NCBI GenBank assembly: GCA_051744925.1
Contig: JBNJDM010000118.1
Coordinates: 1 to 5,487, forward strand
DNA length: 5,487 bases
Source of the DNA: JACKCP01 sp051744925
Lineage (GTDB): Bacteria; Desulfobacterota; Desulfobacteria; Desulfobacterales; JACKCP01
Reading direction: 5' to 3'
The notes under the pieces were generated by a model, which was not told where the DNA came from, did not search any database, and was given only the letters and a program-made list of their open reading frames with translations. This document shows, one piece after another, positions 1 to 5,423 of the stretch. Every line of letters begins with the position of its first letter. Position 1 is the first letter of the stretch. The position numbers were made by a program, and so were the translations under genes.

Positions 1-1
1 A

Positions 2-3000
2 AATTCGGATTTGGAAAATAATTATATTTCTGCTGCAAAAAAAGGGATAAATGTAATAGCAACCGGAGATTTTACACACCCTCAGTGGTTTGATGAACTG
101 GAAGAAAAGCTGTATGAAGTTGATAATTCAGGGCTTTTCAGGCTTAAAAAAGATATAGAAGATAATCTTAAACAATATATTCCCGAGTCAGCTTCTTCAG
201 ATATAAGATTCATGCTTCAGTCTGAAATAAGTTCTATTTACAAAAAAAACGGTGTTGTAAGAAAAATACACAACCTTTTATATTTTCCCTCACTTGAATC
301 TGTTAAAAAATTTAATTCAAGACTTGATTTAATAGGGAACATAAAATCAGACGGAAGACCTATTTTAGGTCTTGATTCAAGAGATCTTCTTGAAATTGCT
401 CTTGAAACTGATGAAAGAGCCTTTCTTGTACCTGCACATATATGGACGCCATGGTTTTCACTTTTCGGTTCAAAATCTGGTTTTAATAAACTTGAAGAAT
501 GTTTTGAAGATTTAAGTAGTGAGATTTTTGCTCTTGAGACCGGGCTTTCTTCTGATCCTGAGATGAACTTTCTTATATCAGATCTTGATAAATACAGCCT
601 TATATCTAATTCTGACGCTCATTCTCCAGCTAAACTCGGCAGAGAGGTTAATATTTTTGATTGTGAGTTGTCTTTTTATGAAATTAAAAATGCTCTTAAA
701 TATAAAGATTTAAAAAAATTCAAAGGTACTTTTGAATTTTTTCCTGAAGAAGGTAAATATCATTACGATGGTCACAGAAAATGCAATGTATGCCTTTCTC
801 CAGGGGATTCTCTCAAATACAAAGGATTGTGTCCTTTATGCGGCAAACCCTTAACTCTTGGAGTTTTGTACAGAATTATAGAATTATCAGACAGGACAGA
901 TGTAGATGAAATAAAAAAAATATCAGCTCCTTACTACAGTCTTGTTCCGCTTACAGATATTTTATCTGAAATACTTGGTGTTGGTCCCAATACAAAAAAA
1001 GTAAAATCAGCATATGAAAAAATTACATCGATAACAGGTTCTGAATTCAATGCTTTATGGTGGTCTGAAAAAGATGAGCTTGAAAATGCAAATATACCTT
1101 TTTTGTCTGAAGCAGTTGAAAGAGTAAGAAAAAAGGAATTGTTTATAAATCCCGGATATGACGGGGAGTTCGGTAAAATAAAAATATTTGATGAAAATGA
1201 GCTTAAAAAGAGTTTAGTAAAGGGACAAAAATCATTTTTTAATGAACAAAATTATGAAAAATTTAAAAAAAATAAAAGAGCTGAACAGGATATATCAGGA
1301 GCAAAAAAACTTTTTACACAAAAAGCATCAGATAATTTAAAACAAAAAAATAATCATGAAAAAAAATTTAACAAAGAACAGGCTCAGGCAATAGAATCTG
1401 ATGCTAAAAATATTATTGTTACAGCAGGGCCAGGAACAGGAAAAACAACATGTTTAACTTCAAGAGTATTTCACCTTATAGAAAATAAAAAATCAGATCC
1501 TGAAAAAATACTAGCACTTACTTTTACAATAAAAGCTGCAAATGAAATGAAGGACAGAATTAATGAAAAAAAATATCAAAATTCCCCTTTTATAGGAACT
1601 TTTCACAGTTTTGCACTTAATTTTTCAGGTAATGATCAAACAGTTATAATTGACGAAGATACTAAAAAAATATTTATAAAAAAAATAATAAAAGAAACAG
1701 GTATAAATAAAACTCCTTCAGAATTATTAAGATATATATCCCTAAAAAAACAGTCAGTTTCATTTTTAAATCAAAAAGACAGCACTTATCCTGATTTGAT
1801 CGATAAATATGAAAATCTTAAAAAAAGCCATAATTTTTCTGATTATGATGATATATTACTGAATTTTTATGAAAAATTAGAAGATAACAATTTTTTAAAT
1901 ACTGTAAAAAAAAGGTTTGATCATATACTTATAGATGAATATCAGGATATTAATGAAATTCAGTATGAAATAATAAAAAAGCTTAAAGATTCTGATAAAA
2001 GTATTTTTGCAATAGGAGATCCTGACCAGTCTGTTTACGGTTTTAGAGGAGGTTTAAAAGACCTTGAAAAAAGTTTTAAAAATGATTTTGAAAATTTAAA
2101 AGTATTTAAACTGAGACAAAACTACAGATCTTCAAAAACTATAACAGATGCATCTTTTTATATTATAAGAAATTTTGGTGATAAAAAAAGTGAAGACAGG
2201 ATATATTCAGAAATAACAGGGGAAAAATATATAAATATAATAAAATCTGAAAATCAGAATAAACAGTCTTTATATATTGCAGATGAAATACAAAATCTTG
2301 TGGGCGGAACAGACCATCAAAGGATGAATAAATTAAATTTTAAAGAATCATCAGGATATTCTTTTGAAGATATTGCAGTTCTTTGCAGAACTAAAAAAGA
2401 GACAGATCTTATATCTTTGGTTCTTGAAAAAAATTCAATACCGCATAATAAAATTAATGAAAAAAATTTAACAGAAGAAAAAGCTTTTAAAAAATTGTTT
2501 TCATATTTAAAAATGATAGTAAAAGAGCCTGATATTTCAGATTATATTTTAAATCCTTTCGGTGCTAAAATAAAAACTGATGATCTGGATAATCCTGAAA
2601 AATGCATATCTTTAATACAGGATAAACTCTTGTTTTTTAAAGAAAACATTAAAAATAAAAAACTACCTGATATTATTGAATATATTATAAATAATACAGA
2701 TATGAAAGAGTTTGCAGATGATTATAATTTTATAATAAAATCAGAATATTTAGTAAAAAAATCAAACTCTTTTGAAAATATTAATGATTTTTTAAATTAT
2801 ATAAAATTAAACAAAATTTCAGATATAGATTTTTCAGAAGAAAAAGTAAGTATTATGACTATACATTCAGCAAAAGGTCTTGAATTCCCTGTTGTTTTTA
2901 TACCAAACTGTGTTGAAGGGAATATCCCTTTTATAAAAAACGGTTCATCAGATATAGATGAGGAAAGAAGAATTTTTTATGTTGCAGTAACAAGGGCCGG

Positions 3001-3169
3001 AAAAAAACTTTACCTTTTAAAGCCGGAAGAGACTCAGATTTTCGGTAAAAAAACAAAAACTACACAATCTTCCTTTTTAAAAGATCTGGAAAAAGATATT
3101 ATAAAAGAAAAAACAATAAAAACGCAAAAAAATGATATTAATAAAAAGCATCAGTTAAGCTTTTTTTAG
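2..3169 (+). CDS. Endonuclease Q (PHP nuclease) - UvrD-type helicase fusion, 5' end missing
   Basis: Residues are counted from the TTG codon at base 11. The frame is open to the window edge, and homology-like sequence begins before that codon, so about 20 N-terminal residues, including the PHP H-x-H motif, should lie upstream. The nuclease half resembles endonuclease Q (TIGR00375-type), which nicks 5' of deaminated bases and abasic sites. It has GDFTHP (19-24), D122, H143 in HIWTPWFS, E176 in ETGLSSDPEMN, SDAH (201-204), a zinc site C258/C261/C274/C277, and the helical EndoQ C-terminal region to about 395. A Lys/Asn-rich linker (about 400-450) leads to an SF1A helicase: Q motif around Q457, Walker A GPGTGKT (473-479), DEYQD (642-646), GDPDQSVYGFRGG (669-681), QNYRSS (703-708), TIHSAKGLEF (950-959) and ERRIFYVAVTRA (985-996). 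The tail ends QLSFF, like a beta-clamp motif. All helicase motifs are intact. A role in repair of deaminated DNA is inferred. The transglycosylase gene follows after 58 bases. Confidence 0.9.
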   Translation, partial: NSDLENNYISAAKKGINVIATGDFTHPQWFDELEEKLYEVDNSGLFRLKKDIEDNLKQYIPESASSDIRFMLQSEISSIYKKNGVVRKIHNLLYFPSLESVKKFNSRLDLIGNIKSDGRPILGLDSRDLLEIALETDERAFLVPAHIWTPWFSLFGSKSGFNKLEECFEDLSSEIFALETGLSSDPEMNFLISDLDKYSLISNSDAHSPAKLGREVNIFDCELSFYEIKNALKYKDLKKFKGTFEFFPEEGKYHYDGHRKCNVCLSPGDSLKYKGLCPLCGKPLTLGVLYRIIELSDRTDVDEIKKISAPYYSLVPLTDILSEILGVGPNTKKVKSAYEKITSITGSEFNALWWSEKDELENANIPFLSEAVERVRKKELFINPGYDGEFGKIKIFDENELKKSLVKGQKSFFNEQNYEKFKKNKRAEQDISGAKKLFTQKASDNLKQKNNHEKKFNKEQAQAIESDAKNIIVTAGPGTGKTTCLTSRVFHLIENKKSDPEKILALTFTIKAANEMKDRINEKKYQNSPFIGTFHSFALNFSGNDQTVIIDEDTKKIFIKKIIKETGINKTPSELLRYISLKKQSVSFLNQKDSTYPDLIDKYENLKKSHNFSDYDDILLNFYEKLEDNNFLNTVKKRFDHILIDEYQDINEIQYEIIKKLKDSDKSIFAIGDPDQSVYGFRGGLKDLEKSFKNDFENLKVFKLRQNYRSSKTITDASFYIIRNFGDKKSEDRIYSEITGEKYINIIKSENQNKQSLYIADEIQNLVGGTDHQRMNKLNFKESSGYSFEDIAVLCRTKKETDLISLVLEKNSIPHNKINEKNLTEEKAFKKLFSYLKMIVKEPDISDYILNPFGAKIKTDDLDNPEKCISLIQDKLLFFKENIKNKKLPDIIEYIINNTDMKEFADDYNFIIKSEYLVKKSNSFENINDFLNYIKLNKISDIDFSEEKVSIMTIHSAKGLEFPVVFIPNCVEGNIPFIKNGSSDIDEERRIFYVAVTRAGKKLYLLKPEETQIFGKKTKTTQSSFLKDLEKDIIKEKTIKTQKNDINKKHQLSFF
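3143..3167 (+). terminator. Weak hairpin with T-run at the end of the nuclease-helicase gene
   Basis: AAAAAGC (3143-3149) and GCTTTTT (3159-3165) can pair as a 7-bp stem around a 9-base loop. The 3' arm merges into a run of seven T (3161-3167) that ends in the TAG stop codon. Only two of the seven pairs are G-C, and the sequence also encodes the last residues of the protein. It is therefore at best a weak intrinsic terminator, allowing partial read-through into the transglycosylase gene. Confidence 0.25.
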
Positions 3170-3227
3170 GTTTTGAGTAAGTGTTAAGTTATTATATATT
3201 TTATTAAAAATAAAAAATGTTGAAAAA

Positions 3228-3803
3228 ATGATTAAATATCTGTTTTTTTTGGTTTTTATTATGTTTATAACTCCTTGTGCATTATATGCAGATATTTATG
3301 TATATGCAGATGAAAGCGGAGTTTTATCTTTTACAAATACCCCTACATCTTCGGATTATAAATTTTATATGAAAGAAGATAATATAAATCAGGGGAATCT
3401 TTTTATTAATAAAAATCCTCTGGAAAATATTTTAAAATACGTTTCCATTACAACTTCAGTTGAAAAGGAACTTATAAAGGCTGTGATAAAAGCTGAATCA
3501 AGCTTTATAAAAAATGCTGTTTCAAAAAAAGGAGCAAGGGGCCTTATGCAGCTTATGCCTTCTGTTATAAAAAATTATAATGTTGAAGACCCTTTTAATC
3601 CTTCTGAAAATATAATGGCCGGAACAAAGTATTTAAAAAAACTCATTGATAAGTATAATGGTAACAAAGATATTGCCCTTGCAGCATATAATGCAGGTCC
3701 GGGTAATGTAAGAAGGTATGATGGCATACCTCCTTTTCCAGAGACTATAAATTATATAAAAAAAGTAAATTTATTTTACAAAGAATATAAAAATATAAAG
3801 TAA
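3228..3803 (+). CDS. Exported lytic transglycosylase (SLT domain) with DUF4124-like N-terminus
   Basis: A 191-residue protein predicted to cleave peptidoglycan glycan strands in the periplasm, leaving 1,6-anhydro-MurNAc ends. Residues 1-21 form a signal peptide (Lys3, then a hydrophobic core) with likely cleavage after Ala21. Residues 22-48 match the DUF4124 pattern (YVYADESGVLSFTNTP), common at the N-terminus of such proteins. The SLT fold spans about 75-180: the catalytic Glu is E90 in KAESSF, followed by GARGLMQLMP (102-111), a PFNPSENIMAGTKYL segment (122-136) and AAYNAGPGNV (152-161), the usual family-1 motifs, with PPFPET (168-173) near the end. It is short but complete. The ATG at 3228 puts the signal peptide at the N-terminus, yet no clear Shine-Dalgarno precedes it. 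It lies 58 bases after the nuclease-helicase gene on the same strand, so co-transcription is possible. Cys17 does not sit in a good lipobox. Confidence 0.92.
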   Translation: MIKYLFFLVFIMFITPCALYADIYVYADESGVLSFTNTPTSSDYKFYMKEDNINQGNLFINKNPLENILKYVSITTSVEKELIKAVIKAESSFIKNAVSKKGARGLMQLMPSVIKNYNVEDPFNPSENIMAGTKYLKKLIDKYNGNKDIALAAYNAGPGNVRRYDGIPPFPETINYIKKVNLFYKEYKNIK

Positions 3804-3830
3804 AAAATAAATTTTTTCGGGGTAATTTAT
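3802..3830. terminator. AT-only inverted repeats in the convergent gap
   Basis: The 43-base gap between the transglycosylase stop and the yhbY stop contains ATAAATT (3807-3813) facing AATTTAT (3824-3830) around a 10-base loop. An overlapping A6/T6 pairing (3802-3807 with 3812-3817) is also possible. A and T runs on both sides would give U-rich RNA in either direction. Convergent genes need termination here, but the stems have no G-C pairs, so the call rests mainly on position. Confidence 0.25.
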
Positions 3831-3846
3831 AAAAAACAGGATTTAA

Positions 3847-4161
3847 CTATTGAACTTCAGGAATTTTTATTTTTCTGTTTTTCTTGTTTTTGCTTTGTCT
3901 GTATAAAATAAGAGTATTTCCGATCAAACCTATAAAAGAAGAATCTGTTTCTTTTACAATAGTATCTGATATACTGGTTTTAGAATCTTTTTCCTTGTAA
4001 TCAACAAATTTAATTTTTATTAGTTCATGTTTTTCAAAAGCCTGGTTAATCGAATCTATAAGATTTAATGTTACTCCGTTCTGACCGAGAAAAACAACCG
4101 GTTTTAAATGATGGGCAAGCCCTTTTAGATATTTTTTCTGGAATCCTTCTAGTTCTTTCAT
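3847..4161 (-). CDS. yhbY: Ribosome assembly RNA-binding protein YhbY (CRM domain)
   Basis: A 104-residue protein that is almost entirely one CRS1-YhbY (CRM) domain, the usual size for bacterial YhbY. The family binds pre-50S ribosomal particles and acts in large-subunit assembly in the cytoplasm. Recognisable features are the N-terminal helix followed by LKGLAHHLKPVVFLGQNGVT (12-31), HELIKIKF (45-52), and the GLIG turn of the GxxG type (78-81) that contacts RNA in this fold, running into GNTLILYR (81-88). The Lys/Arg-rich tail (90-100) also suits RNA binding. The ATG at 4161 is supported by GAGAG a few bases upstream on the minus strand. It is transcribed towards the transglycosylase gene and away from the pentapeptide-repeat gene, so it appears to be a single-gene unit. 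Confidence 0.93.
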   Translation of the reverse strand: MKELEGFQKKYLKGLAHHLKPVVFLGQNGVTLNLIDSINQAFEKHELIKIKFVDYKEKDSKTSISDTIVKETDSSFIGLIGNTLILYRQSKNKKNRKIKIPEVQ

Positions 4162-4165
4162 GTTA

Positions 4166-4170
4166 CTCTC
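4166..4170 (-). promoter_or_regulatory. Ribosome binding site of yhbY
   Basis: On the minus strand GAGAG ends four bases before the ATG at 4161 (the first GAG is six bases away). It is the only Shine-Dalgarno-like purine run close to this start, and it supports the chosen start codon. Confidence 0.45.
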
Positions 4171-4180
4171 TTTTATTAAA

Positions 4181-4209
4181 TTAAAAGATGATAAATATAT
4201 GTTTATAAT
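4181..4209 (+). promoter_or_regulatory. Possible promoter of the pentapeptide-repeat gene
   Basis: A perfect TATAAT (4204-4209) stands 17 bases after TTAAAA (4181-4186), which matches TTGACA at four of six positions. Transcription would start near 4216, leaving a leader of about 60 bases. The spacer is almost pure A+T, so chance matches are likely; TATAAA at 4246-4251 is a rival -10. Confidence 0.3.
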
Positions 4210-4220
4210 AAAAATTTCAA
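4194..4220 (-). promoter_or_regulatory. Possible promoter of yhbY
   Basis: On the minus strand TTGAAA (4220-4215, five of six to TTGACA) is followed after 15 bases by TATATT (4199-4194, five of six to TATAAT). The spacing is shorter than the ideal 17. It would overlap the proposed forward promoter, so the two divergent units might compete. The surroundings are nearly all A+T, so confidence is low. Confidence 0.22.
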
Positions 4221-4275
4221 TCTATTTAAATTTTTTTTAATAAATTATAAACCAACCCAAAATAAAAAAAATAAA

Positions 4276-5244
4276 ATGATAAAAAGAAAAAACCGCTTTA
4301 TAAAATTTATAAGCTTTATTTTTCAGACAGAGAAAATAAAGCATATTTTTAGGCTTTACGAACACATAATAACAAATCCTGTATTAATTACAGCTGTTAT
4401 TTTTGTTATAGCTCTTTTTTTTGTAACCGGATTTACAATATATTCAAAATTTTATAATTTTGGATTTATTAGAGATCTTATGGTCGAAGCACACGGAGTA
4501 GTTTTTGATATATTTATGCTCGGTGTTGTAATTTTCTGGCTTCAGCAGAAAGGCCGGGACAAGGTTGAAAAGAAAAGATATCAGGATGAAATAGACGATT
4601 TCAGAGGATGGGAAAGTGAAGAGGCATGCAGAAGAATAAGAGGAAATTTAAGAAGGCTTAATAATTACGGAGTAACTTCTGTTGACATAAGTAATTGTTA
4701 TCTTAAAAATATGGATTTAAGACACAGTGATTTTTCTGGGTGTTATGCATGGGGAGCAAACTTAAGCTGGACAGATTTAAGGTTTTCAAGACTTGTTAAA
4801 GGAAATTTTGAAGATGCGGATCTTTCTTTTTCAGATTTATCAGGTTCAGATATAAGAGAAGCTTATTTCTGGAAAGCTGATTTGTCCAACTGCAATATAA
4901 GAAATTCTAATATGAAAAACTGTATAATGCTTGAAACTAATATTACAGATTCTGATTTAACAGAATCTGTAATAAATAATTCATCTTTTGCAAATTCAAA
5001 TTTAACAAATTCAGTTTTCTGGAAAGCAGATCTTACACATACAGATTTTGACTCTGCAGATCTTACAAACTGTGATTTTCAAAGTGCTGATTTAACCAAT
5101 ACAATAGGACTTAAACCTGATCAGCTTTTAAGTGTTTATTCCCTTTATAAGGCAATACTTCCACAGGAATTTATAAATTTTATAAATAAAAACAAACCAT
5201 CCCTTCTTGAAGAGCCTGAAGAAAATAAAATTACTGAATTTTAA
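4276..5244 (+). CDS. Membrane-anchored pentapeptide-repeat protein
   Basis: A 322-residue protein; its specific function is not recognised. The Lys/Arg-rich N-terminus (1-26) precedes two predicted membrane helices, about 35-57 and 73-91, and a basic stretch follows (92-101). By the positive-inside rule, both ends should be cytoplasmic. A charged helical segment (about 92-130, with WESEEACRRIRGNLRRLN) links to the repeats. Residues 136-275 parse as 28 consecutive pentapeptides of the A(D/N)LXX type with no interruption. The centre position is hydrophobic throughout except one Ala (CYAWG). Known relatives fold into a right-handed quadrilateral beta-helix with four pentapeptides per coil, so about seven coils are expected here. 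The tail GLKPDQLLSVYSLYKAILP (278-296) resembles the cap often seen after such repeats. No Shine-Dalgarno precedes the ATG at 4276, but the next Met (69) would remove the first membrane helix. It appears to be a stand-alone gene divergent from yhbY. Confidence 0.88.
   Translation: MIKRKNRFIKFISFIFQTEKIKHIFRLYEHIITNPVLITAVIFVIALFFVTGFTIYSKFYNFGFIRDLMVEAHGVVFDIFMLGVVIFWLQQKGRDKVEKKRYQDEIDDFRGWESEEACRRIRGNLRRLNNYGVTSVDISNCYLKNMDLRHSDFSGCYAWGANLSWTDLRFSRLVKGNFEDADLSFSDLSGSDIREAYFWKADLSNCNIRNSNMKNCIMLETNITDSDLTESVINNSSFANSNLTNSVFWKADLTHTDFDSADLTNCDFQSADLTNTIGLKPDQLLSVYSLYKAILPQEFINFINKNKPSLLEEPEENKITEF
4867..5100 (+). repeat. Internal repeats in the pentapeptide tract
   Basis: TTCTGGAAAGC plus the GAT codon that follows, encoding FWKADL, occurs near 4867-4884 and again exactly 150 bases later (5017-5034), a distance of ten pentapeptides. 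At the end, GCAGATCTTACA at 5026-5037 recurs at 5056-5067, with a diverged copy GCTGATTTAACC at 5086-5097. That is a 30-base (two-pentapeptide) period encoding ADLT each time. The near-identity at base level suggests relatively recent internal duplication of these units. Confidence 0.6.
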
Positions 5245-5254
5245 TAAATATTCG

Positions 5255-5281
5255 GCTGAAAAACAGAATTTTTCGTTCAGC
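5255..5281 (+). terminator. Inverted repeat after the pentapeptide-repeat gene
   Basis: GCTGAA (5255-5260) and TTCAGC (5276-5281) form a six-bp stem, with A-run/T-run pairing possible inside it, starting eleven bases after the TAA stop. Its position suits a terminator, but no T-run follows the 3' arm, so it is not a textbook intrinsic terminator and could instead protect the mRNA 3' end. Confidence 0.35.
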
Positions 5282-5325
5282 TACTAATTAATATAATTTT
5301 GTTTATATCGGAATATTATTCCTTT

Positions 5326-5362
5326 TCAGGTTGTTTTACGGCTAAGCTTGAAAATAACCTGA
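5326..5362 (+). promoter_or_regulatory. 12-bp hairpin or operator dyad before the last gene
   Basis: TCAGGTTGTTTT (5326-5337) pairs with AAAATAACCTGA (5351-5362) over 12 positions, eleven Watson-Crick and one G-U, around a 13-base loop. No T-run follows, so it is not a standard terminator. Its 3' arm overlaps the TTGAAA element at 5348-5353. It may be an operator, a leader RNA hairpin or a processing stem; the sequence does not decide between them. Confidence 0.5.
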
Positions 5363-5376
5363 TTTGGGTTTATATC
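5348..5376 (+). promoter_or_regulatory. Candidate sigma70-type promoter of the last gene
   Basis: TTGAAA (5348-5353, five of six to consensus) is separated by exactly 17 bases from TATATC (5371-5376, four of six). Transcription would begin near 5383, giving a leader of about 40 bases that includes the ribosome binding site. The -35 lies in the loop edge and 3' arm of the dyad at 5326-5362, so a protein bound there could block it. Confidence 0.4.
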
Positions 5377-5410
5377 CTATTTCAAAAATATTTTAAAAGA
5401 CCTGAATAAA

Positions 5411-5415
5411 AAGGA
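5411..5415 (+). promoter_or_regulatory. Ribosome binding site AAGGA of the last gene
   Basis: AAGGA ends eight bases before the ATG at 5424. It is the clearest Shine-Dalgarno in the window and decides the start of the partial gene. The same bases can pair with CCTT at 5321-5324 in an alternative leader fold. Confidence 0.7.
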
Positions 5416-5423
5416 TTAGTTAA

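Larger units (their letters stand above)
5245..5423. other. Gene-free spacer with inverted repeats, candidate promoter and RBS
   Basis: There is no ATG on the plus strand and no CAT (reverse ATG) in this 179-base stretch, so no ATG-started small gene fits. It holds a dyad just after the pentapeptide-repeat stop, a longer hairpin at 5326-5362, a TTGAAA/TATATC promoter candidate and the ribosome binding site of the next gene. Each is listed separately. Confidence 0.7.

Noticed and set aside
1200..1420. Frameshift or join between two separate genes at the poly-A-rich linker
   Set aside because: The frame stays open across the A-runs without a stop, and both flanking domains are intact. A sequencing slip joining two genes would need to remove a stop and a start, for which there is no trace. 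Checking homologues would settle it.
2..3169. Anti-phage defence nuclease-helicase system
   Set aside because: Nuclease-helicase pairs occur in defence, but the nuclease half is specifically EndoQ-like, the neighbours are ordinary genes, and no other defence gene or mobile element is visible.
3217..3231. Four-codon frame ATG TTG AAA AAA TGA overlapping the transglycosylase start
   Set aside because: It has no ribosome binding site and four codons. The ATGA overlap is interesting, but such frames are frequent by chance in A-rich DNA.
3228..3290. Lipoprotein signal (Cys17) in the transglycosylase
   Set aside because: The residues before Cys17 are I-T-P, which does not fit the lipobox (Gly/Ala/Ser is expected just before Cys). 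A standard signal peptidase site after Ala21 fits better.
4276..5244. Qnr-type quinolone resistance protein
   Set aside because: It has two N-terminal membrane helices, lacks the loop insertions typical of Qnr, and shows no recognisable similarity beyond the pentapeptide pattern.
5326..5362. Intrinsic terminator of the pentapeptide-repeat gene
   Set aside because: The stem is good, but ATTTGGGTTT follows in place of a T-run, so it is kept only as an unspecified hairpin/operator.
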